From: Brevibacterium renqingii
GTDB taxonomy: Bacteria > Actinomycetota > Actinomycetes > Actinomycetales > Brevibacteriaceae
Assembly: GCF_017808105.1 (NCBI RefSeq)
Contig: NZ_JADBHF010000007.1
Coordinates: 124,001-188,000 of the forward strand
Direction: 5' to 3'
Length of the DNA: 64,000 nt
Position 1 is the stretch's first letter. Each line of letters begins with the position of its first letter. The position numbers and the translations under genes were made by a program. Positions 48,726 through 58,099 of this stretch are shown piece after piece. A model generated the notes under the pieces. It did no database searches and was not told where the DNA came from. It was given only the letters and a program-made list of their open reading frames with translations.

Positions 48726-51419
48726 ATGAAGAACATCGGCAATGCGGACGATGCGACATCGAACCTGCACAGTGCTTCGCGGGATGCCGCGAGTGCTTCT
48801 TCTCCGTCCCAGTACCGCAGAGCGCACGGCCGGCGGCTGGAGATCGCGGAAGAGAACGACCTCGTCGACCTGCTCCGCGTGTATGCGGACAGCAGCCTCG
48901 CTCAGATCAAGTCCCTCATCGCGTCCAGCGAGATCGTCGTTCAAGACGTCGCCTATGTCCGTGGTCTCAAGAAGGGCGCCCCAGACCGCAACTATGCGTT
49001 CGCCTCTTTCACAGAGACTGTCGCTCGATATCGAAATCCCGAGCCTGTCACATCCGGCGCCAGTGCTGGCTCCCCCGATTCACCTGTACTCCGCCCCGAT
49101 GCGGAGGCTCGCGCCTGGGAGGACGCTCTGGCTCAGACAGAGGCCGAATCCCGAACCACATCCCGGCGCCGCGGCAGAGGACGGAAGAAGGACCGGGCAG
49201 CAGGCCGACGCGTTCGCCGCGCGCGGAAGCAGGTCCAGGAGCTTCTCGACAACCCGCCTCCCCTGCCCGACTTCCCCGGTTACGACCCGAAGCTGACCTT
49301 CTTCACGTGGCTCCGCGGCAATATCGAAACGACCGAGGTCGGGGTGTACTCGAGTCTGCTCGGGGCCACGACGAGCAATTCGCTCAAACATCTGACCGCC
49401 TCGGTCACGCTCGCTCACGGTCTTCCGAAATTTCTGCGTCGTTGCCTCGACGGGGACTTCACCATCGAACACGTCGACTATGTGACCCGCCGTTGTCGTG
49501 ACCTCCGCTTCGAGCACCTTCCCGTCATCGACGACTTCTTGGACAACAGACGTGCCGATATCACGATCGAGACGTTCAAACGTTCGGTCGCACTCAAGCT
49601 CGCCGCGACGCAGCCGCCCGAGGGCAGTCTGGAGAACGTCGCCTTTCGCCGCCGAGTCGACATCAGCACCGGTGATGACGGAACTGCCTACCTCACCCTG
49701 ACCGGCCCCGCGCCCGAGCTCCAGGCGTGCTACAAACGGATCGAGGCGTTCGCACGCTCCGTCTGCAAGAGCAATACCGGCGCATTCTCCGATCAGTTGA
49801 AAGCGGGAGACTGCTTCGACGACGATCGCACGATCTCGGCACTGATGTTCGACATCCTCACCCGCACGAGGCCGCAGCTGAAGCTGCGTATCATCAGCAC
49901 CGGCGACACCGACAGCGAACCGACGAGCACCGAATTCCCGCTCGATGGACTCTTCGCAGGTCCGGACGGCGTTCCGATGCACCACGGGGAGTCACTGCTC
50001 GACTACATCGAACGCGTCTTCGACGAGATGGACAGGAGCCGATACGCCCCAGACTCGACGCTCGAGTCCCCAGGGCCGGAGATGGACCCCACGCAGGCCG
50101 AACCGGAAACCGCGGAATCGATGTCAGGAACCGCAGGGGACCGCACCTTCGAGTCACAGATCCTCGAGGCCCTTCTCAGCAGCCGCACCTCGACGGGCCG
50201 CGTGGCAGGCAGCGATATGCATAACGCATTCTCTTCGCTGGTCGGAACTCGCGCTGCGGGAGCACGGCCCCGCACGGCAGGAGCCGACGAAACGGTGGTC
50301 GGAGCCACGGACGCCTTCGGAACCCCCATCCGCAGCGAAGGCGGAGGAAGAATCAGCTACGAGCTCCTCCTCGACATGCCGACGAATGAGTACTGGCTGT
50401 CGAATCAAGCACGTACGTTCATCACCGTCCCGATGCTCACACTGCTGAGCCAGTACCTTTCGGAAGCCGATGGCGAGGAAGCCCAGTTGTCAGCCGGACC
50501 ACCCGGCACCGACGGCCGCCGCACAGCTTGCCATTGCGGCAGGTGCATCTGCGGGAGGGCAGGCGATCCTCCACACGGATCCGATCCTCCATACGAACCT
50601 GATCCTCCAGCCTGTGAGAGCGATGGCCCACCACGCGGACGCACCGTGCCCCCGCCACCGACCACGAAGAATCTGACCTCTCAGGAAGTGTGCGATCTTG
50701 CCGGCACGCTGCCGGACGGTTCACCGATCCCTGCCGACATGGCGCGCAGGGTCGCGGGCTACGCCAGCACCTGGACTCGCTTGCTCACCGACCCGGCAAC
50801 CGGCACTCCAGTCGATGCGAAGGCATTGAGCTACACGATCCCCGAAAGCATTCGAAAGACCCTCATCGCGCAGTATGTGTCCTGCACGTTCCCAGGGTGC
50901 ACTCTGCCCGCCGAGACCGCCGAGGTCGACCATATAGACCCCTTCGACCACGACGAACCCAGCCGGGGAGGCCTCACACGCTTCGGTAACCTGCACTGTC
51001 TCTGCAAGCAGCACCACCAGGCGAAGACCGACGGGAAGTTCGACGTCAGGATGACCGCGCCCGGCCACCTGGAATATGTGTTCCGCCGCGGTGTCGCCGT
51101 CGAAGTGGAAGCACCTGACAATCCTCTCAACGTCGAACACGCCCGGCTGTTCCTCGAACGCTTCGGCAGTGCGCTGCCTCGGCCGAATCGTGCACCCGCG
51201 CCTTCTCCTGACCCCGCTGCGAAAGCGGAACCGCCTTCGCCAGGAGCGCGAAGGAAAGCCCGTGAATGCCCCGAACCGGCCGCCGCGCACGGGCAGCCGG
51301 GATGGAAGGAGGCCGTGCCCGGCTTCGCCAACGGATTCGGCGACACTGCCCCGGCCTGCGATGACTCAGCCGAACTCCGTGACTGGTTCTGGGACTCCGG
51401 CGAGCCCCCACCGTTCTGA
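48726..51419 (+). CDS. DUF222/HNH endonuclease domain protein (13E12 type)
   Basis: Member of the large actinobacterial 13E12 repeat family, with an N-terminal DUF222 region and a C-terminal HNH nuclease motif. In this 897-residue product the HNH part is CTFPGCTLPAETAEVDHIDPFDHD, then GLTRFGNLHCLCKQHHQAKTDG near residue 730, with a Cys-pair zinc site, the catalytic His-Asp and the final His. The N-terminal ~170 residues are charged and disordered, and a Pro/Asp-rich segment precedes the HNH. Function of the family is unknown. It is longer than many relatives and is preceded by an unusual AT-rich promoter region. Confidence 0.85.
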   Translation: MKNIGNADDATSNLHSASRDAASASSPSQYRRAHGRRLEIAEENDLVDLLRVYADSSLAQIKSLIASSEIVVQDVAYVRGLKKGAPDRNYAFASFTETVARYRNPEPVTSGASAGSPDSPVLRPDAEARAWEDALAQTEAESRTTSRRRGRGRKKDRAAGRRVRRARKQVQELLDNPPPLPDFPGYDPKLTFFTWLRGNIETTEVGVYSSLLGATTSNSLKHLTASVTLAHGLPKFLRRCLDGDFTIEHVDYVTRRCRDLRFEHLPVIDDFLDNRRADITIETFKRSVALKLAATQPPEGSLENVAFRRRVDISTGDDGTAYLTLTGPAPELQACYKRIEAFARSVCKSNTGAFSDQLKAGDCFDDDRTISALMFDILTRTRPQLKLRIISTGDTDSEPTSTEFPLDGLFAGPDGVPMHHGESLLDYIERVFDEMDRSRYAPDSTLESPGPEMDPTQAEPETAESMSGTAGDRTFESQILEALLSSRTSTGRVAGSDMHNAFSSLVGTRAAGARPRTAGADETVVGATDAFGTPIRSEGGGRISYELLLDMPTNEYWLSNQARTFITVPMLTLLSQYLSEADGEEAQLSAGPPGTDGRRTACHCGRCICGRAGDPPHGSDPPYEPDPPACESDGPPRGRTVPPPPTTKNLTSQEVCDLAGTLPDGSPIPADMARRVAGYASTWTRLLTDPATGTPVDAKALSYTIPESIRKTLIAQYVSCTFPGCTLPAETAEVDHIDPFDHDEPSRGGLTRFGNLHCLCKQHHQAKTDGKFDVRMTAPGHLEYVFRRGVAVEVEAPDNPLNVEHARLFLERFGSALPRPNRAPAPSPDPAAKAEPPSPGARRKARECPEPAAAHGQPGWKEAVPGFANGFGDTAPACDDSAELRDWFWDSGEPPPF

Positions 51420-51450
51420 GGCAATGACCATGCGGCAATGGCCAGACGGT

Positions 51451-51502
51451 ACGACACAAGCCGGTGGCATATGGCCACACATACGACACAAGCCGGTGGC
51501 AT
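51451..51502 (+). repeat. 20-bp direct repeat after the HNH gene
   Basis: ACGACACAAGCCGGTGGCAT occurs at 51451-51470 and again at 51483-51502. The second copy forms the left half of the terminator stem, so the first copy may be a partial duplication of the terminator. Confidence 0.75.
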
Positions 51503-51538
51503 TCGACTCTGAACAGAGCCGAATGCCACCGGCTTTGA
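51490..51538. terminator. Bidirectional terminator between HNH and thiolase genes
   Basis: A 21-bp stem with one mismatch (51490-51510 and 51515-51535) and a GAAC loop, followed by TTTG on the plus strand. It lies between convergent genes. Confidence 0.82.
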
Positions 51539-51609
51539 CCTGCATCTCCCCGGCAGGAACACAGGCACCGGCAGTCGGCGTGAACCGCCTCGCCGACATC
51601 ATCCTGAGG

Positions 51610-52809
51610 TCAGCAGACTTCGAACAGTCCTGCCGCGCCCTGCCCGCCGCCGATGCACATCGTGACCACGACGTATTTCGCGCCACGGCGACGGCCCTCG
51701 ATGAGAGCGTGCCCGACGAGACGAGCTCCGGTCATCCCGTAGGGGTGCCCGACCGAGATGCCCCCGCCGTCGACGTTGTACTTCTCCGGATCGATTCCGA
51801 GTCGGTCACGGCAGTACAGGGTCTGCACCGCGAATGCCTCGTTGAGCTCCCACAGATCGATGTCATCGATGGACAGCCCATGTGTCTTCAGCAGCTTCGG
51901 GATGGCGAAGACAGGGCCGATGCCCATCTCATCCGGTTCGCATCCGGCCACTGCCATCCCGCGGTAGATGCCCATCGGCTCGAGACCACGCCTGCTGGCT
52001 TCCTCGCTCGACATGAGCACCGAGGCCGAAGCACCGTCGGAGAGCTGCGAAGCGTTGCCGGCGGTGATGCTCGGAACCTTCGACGCCACACCGGGCTCGA
52101 GCACCGGATTGAGGCCGGCCAGGCTCTCCAGCGTCGTGGTCGGGCGATTGCCCTCATCGGCCTCGAGCGTGACGTCCTGTCGCGAGGTCTCCTTCGTCTC
52201 CTTGTCGACCGCGACCTTCGTGGTCGGCAGCGGCACGATCTCCTCATCGAAGCGACCGGCCTCCTGCGCGGCCGCGGTGCGCCGCTGGGAGGTCAGCGAA
52301 TACTCGTCCTGCGCCTCACGACTGACGCCATAGCGTTCAGCGACCACCTCGGCGGTGGCCAGCATCGGATAGTAGATGCCTGGAACGTGCTCCTCGAGCC
52401 AGGGATCCTTCGCCCTGAACGTGTTCATCTTGTCGTTCTGCACCAGCGATACCGACTCGACGCCTCCGCCGACGGCGATCTCCTGCCCGTCGAAGAGGAT
52501 CTGCTTCGCGGCGGTGGCGATCGCCATCAGCCCCGAGGAGCACTGTCGATCGATCGACATGCCGGGTACAGTGACCGGCAGTCCGGCGCGCAGTACGGCC
52601 TGCCTGGCGACATTCGTGCCCTGGCTGCCCTGCTGAAGGGCGGCACCGAGGATGACATCCTCGACCTCCCCGCCCTCCAAACCGGCACGTTCGACGGCAT
52701 GCTTGACTGCGTGCCCTGCCAACTCCTGCGCCTGAGTGTCGTTGAACGCACCGCGGTAGGCCTTGCCGATCGGCGTGCGGGCCGTCGAGACGATGACTGC
52801 TTCTCTCAT
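51610..52809 (-). CDS. Acetyl-CoA acetyltransferase / thiolase
   Basis: Thiolase of 399 residues that condenses or cleaves acyl-CoA. The nucleophilic Cys is in [11 protein letters not shown], with further catalytic residues in [27 protein letters not shown] and the C-terminal Cys in [13 protein letters not shown]. Length and motifs are typical; whether it is biosynthetic or degradative is not clear. It is followed on the same strand, upstream, by an SDR reductase gene, and the two face away from the ABC importer operon. Confidence 0.92.
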   Translation of the reverse strand: MREAVIVSTARTPIGKAYRGAFNDTQAQELAGHAVKHAVERAGLEGGEVEDVILGAALQQGSQGTNVARQAVLRAGLPVTVPGMSIDRQCSSGLMAIATAAKQILFDGQEIAVGGGVESVSLVQNDKMNTFRAKDPWLEEHVPGIYYPMLATAEVVAERYGVSREAQDEYSLTSQRRTAAAQEAGRFDEEIVPLPTTKVAVDKETKETSRQDVTLEADEGNRPTTTLESLAGLNPVLEPGVASKVPSITAGNASQLSDGASASVLMSSEEASRRGLEPMGIYRGMAVAGCEPDEMGIGPVFAIPKLLKTHGLSIDDIDLWELNEAFAVQTLYCRDRLGIDPEKYNVDGGGISVGHPYGMTGARLVGHALIEGRRRGAKYVVVTMCIGGGQGAAGLFEVC

Positions 52810-52900
52810 GGGTCAAACCTTTCAATGTTCTCGGACTCCGTGTCCGAAGTTCGTGGGTGGTGCGTCCTCCATGCAGGAGGAAACGGCTCATTCGCCCGAG

Positions 52901-53644
52901 TCAGTCCTTCGGGCCGCCGGCGACGTAGATGACCTGGCCGGAGACGAAACCGGCACCCTCGGATGCGAGGAAAGAGGCCGTATGGGCGATGTCCTCGGGC
53001 TTGCCCGACCGTGCAACGGGAATCTCCTTGGCAGCGGCGGCGACGAAATCGTCGAAGCTCATCCCCACGCGCTCAGCGGTCGCCTTGGTCATATCGGTCT
53101 CGATGAAGCCTGGAGCGATGGCGTTCGCTGTGACGCCGAACTTGCCGAGCTCGATCGCCCAGGTCTTCGTGATTCCCTGAATGCCGGCCTTGGCAGCGGA
53201 ATAGTTCGTCTGCCCCCGATTGCCGAGCGCCGACGTCGAGGACATCGAGATGATGCGCCCGAACTTCTCCTCGACCATGTACGACTGCACCGCCTTGGCC
53301 ATGAGGAAAGCCCCGCCGAGGTGGACGGAGAGGACCTTGTTGAACTCCTCGTGCGTCATCTTGAAGAGGAGATTGTCGCGCAGGACGCCGGCGTTGTTGA
53401 CCAGCACCGTCGGAGCGCCCAGGGTGTCTGCGACCTGCTTGACCGCAGCATTGACCGATTCCTCGTCGGAGACGTCGGCCTCGAGACCGAGCGCCTCTCC
53501 CCCGTCGGCCTTGATCGCCGCGACGGTGTCGTCGGTCGGCCCCATGTCGAGAACGGCGACCTTGAGTCCGTCAGCGCCGAGGCGCTTGGCGATTGCGGCG
53601 CCGATGCCGCGTCCGCCGCCGGTGACGATTGCTGTCCGAGTCAT
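52901..53644 (-). CDS. SDR-family 3-oxoacyl reductase (FabG-like)
   Basis: Short-chain dehydrogenase of 247 residues from the ATG at 53644; the open frame upstream adds 22 non-family residues. The NAD(P)-binding motif is TGGGRGIGAAIAKRLG, with NNAG in LVNNAGVLRD, and the active site is ISMSSTSALGNRGQTNYSAAKAGI (Ser, Tyr-x3-Lys). The C-terminal IYVAGG is usual. It is probably a beta-ketoacyl- or 3-hydroxyacyl-CoA reductase acting with the adjacent thiolase; the substrate is not known. Confidence 0.9.
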   Translation of the reverse strand: MTRTAIVTGGGRGIGAAIAKRLGADGLKVAVLDMGPTDDTVAAIKADGGEALGLEADVSDEESVNAAVKQVADTLGAPTVLVNNAGVLRDNLLFKMTHEEFNKVLSVHLGGAFLMAKAVQSYMVEEKFGRIISMSSTSALGNRGQTNYSAAKAGIQGITKTWAIELGKFGVTANAIAPGFIETDMTKATAERVGMSFDDFVAAAAKEIPVARSGKPEDIAHTASFLASEGAGFVSGQVIYVAGGPKD

Positions 53645-54090
53645 ATTCGTGCTCCTCACGAGGGTGGTCTCAAGTGTCCGTTTCACATCGCGCCATCGGC
53701 CGCTGTCCACGATTGCTCCGCTGCAGGTGTGACCGAGATCTCTTGCGCAACTGCTCCCACTCTAGACCACAGAACGCGCTGAACGATTGATTGCTCAGAG
53801 TATGGGCAGTTCGGTTCGCCCCCAGCGTCGAAGATCCATCGCGCCTCACCACGCAGAGGTTCTCCAAGCGCCAGACCTCGGCTTTTGTCCGCCCGGCCAG
53901 CTCAATCGCGCAGATTATCGAACGTTCAGAAATCTCGTGCAAAACCATTGACTTAGCAAAATGGATTTGGGATGGTTCAAATCAGTCGCAGTCAATTTCG
54001 TGTCGACCACGACTCCGGGAACCGTCACCGATGACGTCTCGGGCACTGTGCGGAGCGGTCTCGCTCCAGGAGCTTTTCAAAGGAGAAAAG
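53645..54090. promoter_or_regulatory. Divergent spacer between SDR and ABC substrate-binding genes
   Basis: 446 bases without a convincing gene. A TTGACT at 53948-53953 could be the -35 of the importer operon with a weak -10 17 bp later. An 8-bp palindrome GAACGTTC lies near 53921. The ribosome-binding site AAGGAGAAAAG precedes the substrate-binding protein gene. Nothing else stands out. Confidence 0.4.
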
Positions 54091-55302
54091 ATGAACTCTG
54101 TCCCGCGAAGCCGCCGTCATAGGCTTCTGGCATCCGCAGCAATAGGCACACTCGCATTGTCGATGGCCGCCTGCGGTGGTGGAGGAAGTGGCGATGGAGA
54201 CACCGTTGTCATCGGCTATACCGGCCCACTCAGCGGCGGCGGCGCCGCCTATGGCGAGAACGTGCAGATCGGCCTCGAGATGGCCATCGACGATCTCAAC
54301 GCGGACGGAGTCGAAGTCGATGGCGAACCCGTCACTCTCGAACTGAAGTCCCTTGACGACAAGTACGCTCCGTCGACAGCTGCAAGCAATGCCCAGCGCC
54401 TGGCCGATCAGGACAAAGCTCCTGTCGTCGTCTCTCCCAATGCCGGAGCGATCAAAGCGATCCAGCAGATCAACAGCGGACGGTCGAACTTCCTGATCTC
54501 TGCCTACACATCCGATCCGGCCATCGTGCAGTCGGACAACCCCCTGACGATGATGATTCCTCCGAACTTCGAATCCTACGCAGCCGAGTTCACCGAGACA
54601 GCGATGAAGCACGGAGGGAAGAAGCTCGCTCTGCTCGGGACCCAAAGCGAGTACGGCCAGCAGTGGACCGAGTCGATCACTGATGCGTGGAAGGACGCGG
54701 GAGGGAAGATCGGTGGGGACAACAGCGTCGACTACGCCACCGTGTCCGACTTCGCCGGTCCGGTGTCCAAGGCCCTGGCCGAGAAGCCAGATGCGATCTT
54801 CGTCGGAGGGCCTTCGCAGCCGACCGCGCTGATCATGGAAGAAGCTCGCAAGCAGGGTTTCGAGGGCAGTTTCCTCGTCATGGATCAGGCCAAACTCGAT
54901 GAGATGGCAACTGTGACGAAGCTCGACAACCTCAAGAACTCGGTCGGGGTGCTGCCGGTCTCGGAGTACGAGGACCCAGGTACCGCGGACTTCCTCAAGA
55001 AGTACGCCGATAAGGCCGGAGACAAGAAGGTCCCGACCAGCGAAACCGCTCTGAACTACCAAGGCATCGCGATCATCGCCAAAGCCATGGAGGTCTCAGG
55101 CTCGGTCGACGATCCGGAGAAGATCCGCGCAGCCATCTCCGATGCGCTGCCCGAGGTCGACGACAAGTACAAGGTCAACGGCTTCCCGGAGGAGATCACC
55201 GAACAGGGACATCTGCTCAACCCCAACCTGGAAGCCACCTACCTCGATGATGAGGGCAAGTACACGAAGGTGCCCATCGAACAGGTCTCCGACAATAAGT
55301 GA
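54091..55302 (+). CDS. livJ: Branched-chain amino acid-type ABC substrate-binding lipoprotein
   Basis: Extracellular ligand-binding component of 403 residues from the ATG at 54091, preceded by AAGGAG. A signal peptide ends in the lipobox LSMAAC. The mature protein has the Leu/Ile/Val-binding fold: VIGYTGPLSGGGAAYGENVQIGLEMAIDDLNADG at the start, then SPNAGAIKAIQQINSGRSNFLISAY and KKLALLGTQSEYGQQWTES. Ligand could be branched-chain amino acids, or aromatic or fatty compounds in relatives. It heads a complete five-gene importer operon. Confidence 0.9.
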   Translation: MNSVPRSRRHRLLASAAIGTLALSMAACGGGGSGDGDTVVIGYTGPLSGGGAAYGENVQIGLEMAIDDLNADGVEVDGEPVTLELKSLDDKYAPSTAASNAQRLADQDKAPVVVSPNAGAIKAIQQINSGRSNFLISAYTSDPAIVQSDNPLTMMIPPNFESYAAEFTETAMKHGGKKLALLGTQSEYGQQWTESITDAWKDAGGKIGGDNSVDYATVSDFAGPVSKALAEKPDAIFVGGPSQPTALIMEEARKQGFEGSFLVMDQAKLDEMATVTKLDNLKNSVGVLPVSEYEDPGTADFLKKYADKAGDKKVPTSETALNYQGIAIIAKAMEVSGSVDDPEKIRAAISDALPEVDDKYKVNGFPEEITEQGHLLNPNLEATYLDDEGKYTKVPIEQVSDNK

Positions 55303-55325
55303 CCTTCACCTGCGGCACGCCTGAG

Positions 55326-55352
55326 GGCGGGGCATACCGGCTGTGCCCCGCC
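55326..55352. other. Hairpin between substrate-binding and permease genes
   Basis: GGCGGGGCA (55326-55334) and TGCCCCGCC (55344-55352) form a 9-bp stem without a T-run. Such hairpins after substrate-binding genes often protect that part of the mRNA and lower permease expression. Confidence 0.55.
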
Positions 55353-55389
55353 TTCGCTGCCCTCATGCTTGCAGAGGACCCAGATCTTC

Positions 55390-56256
55390 ATGACTCTCTT
55401 CATCCAACAGCTCTTCAACGGCCTCGCGCTGGGCGGCGTCTACTGTCTCGCCGCGATCGGCCTGACACTGGTATTCGGAGTGCTGCGCATTCCCAACCTG
55501 GCTCACGGAGCACTGTATATGCTCGGTGCCTACATCACTTACTTCTTCCTGACGACGCTCGGTGTTCCCTACATCGCCGCCATCGGCATCGCGGCGCTGC
55601 TGCTCTTCGTCGTCGGCGTCGGGCTCGAGCGTCTCGTCTTCCATCCACTGCGCAACTCTCCGCACACTCACCACATGATCGCCGCGGTCGGCGCGATGTT
55701 CTTCTTCCAAGCTCTGGCCCAAGCGATCTGGGGAGCTGATTTCCGTCGGATGAAGACACCGATCACAGGTGGATTGGACATCCTCGGCGCGGAGATCTCC
55801 GCTCAGCGGATCGTGATCATCGTGACCGCGGTGATCGTGCTGGCGCTTCTGGCCTGGTTCATCAAGCGTTCCATTCACGGCCAGACGATCGAGGCGATCG
55901 AACAGGACCGGATCGGCGCGTCCCTCGTCGGAATCAGCCCTTCGATGGTCTCGATGCTGACCTTGGGGCTCTCCGCCCTCCTGGCGACCGTCGCGGCCGG
56001 CCTGGTCGCCCCGATCAACCTGCTCTCGCCGACCATGGGCGATGCCCTCAACCTCAAGGTCTTCGCGATCATCATCCTCGGTGGGCTCGGCTCCCTGCCC
56101 GGCGCCATCGTCGGAGGCTTCGCCCTTGCCCTCGCCGAGACGATGACAGCGACCTATATTTCCTCGGCCGTCGGAGAGGCAGTCGCATTCATCGTGTTGG
56201 TCGCAGTCCTGGCCATCAAACCCACGGGCCTGTTCACGAAGGCGGTGCAACGATGA
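55390..56256 (+). CDS. livH: Branched-chain ABC permease (LivH-type)
   Basis: First inner-membrane permease of the importer, 288 residues from the ATG at 55390 (AGAGGA upstream); a TTG seven codons earlier is possible. It has about eight hydrophobic segments with the LivH pattern: FNGLALGGVYCLAAIGLTLVFGVLRIPNLAHGALYMLGAY, then ILGGLGSLPGAIVGGF near the C-terminus, which contacts the ATPase. It overlaps the next permease gene by four bases. Confidence 0.92.
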   Translation: MTLFIQQLFNGLALGGVYCLAAIGLTLVFGVLRIPNLAHGALYMLGAYITYFFLTTLGVPYIAAIGIAALLLFVVGVGLERLVFHPLRNSPHTHHMIAAVGAMFFFQALAQAIWGADFRRMKTPITGGLDILGAEISAQRIVIIVTAVIVLALLAWFIKRSIHGQTIEAIEQDRIGASLVGISPSMVSMLTLGLSALLATVAAGLVAPINLLSPTMGDALNLKVFAIIILGGLGSLPGAIVGGFALALAETMTATYISSAVGEAVAFIVLVAVLAIKPTGLFTKAVQR

Positions 56257-57329
56257 ACGCGTTGAAGAACCCTCGTCTCCTCGGCACTTTCGCCGTCGTC
56301 GTCCTCATCGGCGCGGCGCCGGCGGTCTTCGCCGGAGAGAACTACGCCATGCGAGTCATCACCGTCGGAATGTGCGCCGCGATCGCTGTCTACGGTCTCA
56401 ACATCATCCTCGGCTTCACCGGACAGCTGTCATTGGCGCAAGGCGGATTCTTCGGCATCGGCGCGTACGGGGTCGGGCTGCTCACCACCGACTACGACTG
56501 GTCGTTCTGGTCAGCGTTCTTCGTTTCGGTCATCGGCACAGCCGTCATCGGCTACCTGTGCGGTCTCATCGCGCTGCGCACGAAGGACGAGTACTTCGCC
56601 ATATTCACGATGGCCATCGGCTTCATCATCTTCCTGGTCATCAGCCGTTGGGAAGCCGTCACTCATGCGCATTCGGGGGTCAACAACGTCAAATTCCCCG
56701 AGGGTGCGGGGATCGTCGATTTCAGCTCGCCGATCGCGATGTTCTATCTCGTCTTCCTCGTCCTGCTCATCTGCATCTACATCACCCATGCGATCCGCCG
56801 CTCGAGTGTGGGCAGGACCCTGTTGACGATCAGGACCAGCGAGGATCTCGCCGATGCGATCGGCGTGCGGGTCGGCTTCAGCAAGCAGCTCGCGTTCGCA
56901 GCCTCGGCGGTCTTCGGAGGCATCGGCGGCGGGCTCTACGCCACGGTCGTCGGCTTCATCGGTCCCGATGCCGCCTCGATCGACAAGACCTTCGAGTTCC
57001 TCATGTTCATCCTCGTCGGCGGAATGGGAACGGTCGCGGGCCCCCTCTTGGGGAGCATGATCGTGACGTTCCTGTTCGAACTCTTCCAGGATTTCCAGGC
57101 CTATCGCTTCATCGTGCTGGGACCGATCATCGTAGCTCTCGTCATCTTCGCGCCCCGTGGGATCATCGGCTACCTCGGCGAATTCATCGACAGACGCAAT
57201 CGGCGCAGACGGCTCGCAGGCATGCGGCGATCGCCGAAAGAAACCGGGCCGGATGGACGATCTGCTGCACCGACTGCGGAGACCATGACAGAGTCCGGCG
57301 CCGGAACGACGTCCGAGGAGACGAAATGA
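56253..57329 (+). CDS. livM: Branched-chain ABC permease (LivM-type)
   Basis: Second permease, 358 residues, starting at an ATG overlapping the livH stop (ATGA). Hydrophobic segments include the family motif LNIILGFTGQLSLAQGGFFGIGAYGVGLL and the ATPase-contact loop LVGGMGTVAGPLLGSMI. The C-terminal ~40 residues are a charged, Thr/Glu-rich cytoplasmic tail. It overlaps the ATPase gene livG by four bases. Confidence 0.92.
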   Translation: MNALKNPRLLGTFAVVVLIGAAPAVFAGENYAMRVITVGMCAAIAVYGLNIILGFTGQLSLAQGGFFGIGAYGVGLLTTDYDWSFWSAFFVSVIGTAVIGYLCGLIALRTKDEYFAIFTMAIGFIIFLVISRWEAVTHAHSGVNNVKFPEGAGIVDFSSPIAMFYLVFLVLLICIYITHAIRRSSVGRTLLTIRTSEDLADAIGVRVGFSKQLAFAASAVFGGIGGGLYATVVGFIGPDAASIDKTFEFLMFILVGGMGTVAGPLLGSMIVTFLFELFQDFQAYRFIVLGPIIVALVIFAPRGIIGYLGEFIDRRNRRRRLAGMRRSPKETGPDGRSAAPTAETMTESGAGTTSEETK

Positions 57330-58099
57330 CACTGCTCGAAGTACGCGGACTCGGCAAACGCTTCGGCGGGCTCGACGCGGTCAAAAGCGTCGACCTCGAT
57401 GTGGATGAAGGCAGGATCACTGCGGTGATCGGCCCCAACGGAGCGGGCAAATCGACTCTGTTCAACCTCATCCACGGCTTCTATCACCCCACGGCCGGAA
57501 CGGTCACGTTCAGGGGCGATGACATAACGCATTCCTCCCCGCACCGGACGGTGGCCGGAGGAATCGCTCGCACCTTTCAGACGACGAACCTGTTCGAAGA
57601 CAGCACCGTATTGGAGAACGTCCTGGCCGGCCGGATCGTACGGTCGAAATCCACCATCTTCGATGCGGTCTTTCACACGCCGCGTCATCGTCGTGAGTCG
57701 CGGGTCAACGAGGACAAGGCGATGGAGGCCCTCGAATACTGCGGGATCGCCGAACATCGCCACGACCTGGCCTCCAATGTTCCCCAGGAAGTGCAGAAGC
57801 GGACGGCAGTCGCGATGGCTCTGGCCACCGAGCCCGAGCTGCTCCTGCTCGATGAGCCGGCCGGAGGCATACCCGAGGAGGAGACAGCGGACTTCGGCGA
57901 CCTCATCCGCTCTCTGCCGGGACAAGGGGTCTCCGTCCTTCTCGTCGAACACAAGATGACCATGATCATGGGCCTCGCGGACACGATCCTCGTTCTCGAT
58001 CACGGGCAGAAGCTCGCGCTCGGAACGCCGGCGGAGATTCAGTCGAACCCGGACGTGATCCGCGCCTATCTCGGATCTTCGACAGATGAGGAGAACTGA
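57326..58099 (+). CDS. livG: Branched-chain ABC ATP-binding protein (LivG-type)
   Basis: One of the two ATPases of the importer, 257 residues from the ATG at 57326. Walker A is VIGPNGAGKSTLFNLI. The Q-loop region is ARTFQTTNLFEDSTVLENVL, typical of LivG. The ABC signature is degenerate (VPQEVQKRTAVAMAL in place of LSGGQ), and Walker B is LLLLDEPAGGIPEEE. The altered signature is unusual: in an asymmetric pair it may make one ATP site weak. The H-loop His is in VEHKM. It shares one base with the next start. Confidence 0.9.
   Translation: MTLLEVRGLGKRFGGLDAVKSVDLDVDEGRITAVIGPNGAGKSTLFNLIHGFYHPTAGTVTFRGDDITHSSPHRTVAGGIARTFQTTNLFEDSTVLENVLAGRIVRSKSTIFDAVFHTPRHRRESRVNEDKAMEALEYCGIAEHRHDLASNVPQEVQKRTAVAMALATEPELLLLDEPAGGIPEEETADFGDLIRSLPGQGVSVLLVEHKMTMIMGLADTILVLDHGQKLALGTPAEIQSNPDVIRAYLGSSTDEEN

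Noticed and set aside
53670-53948. 92-codon minus-strand frame in the SDR/livJ spacer
   Set aside because: No ribosome-binding site or recognisable domain; better explained as chance in a GC-rich spacer.
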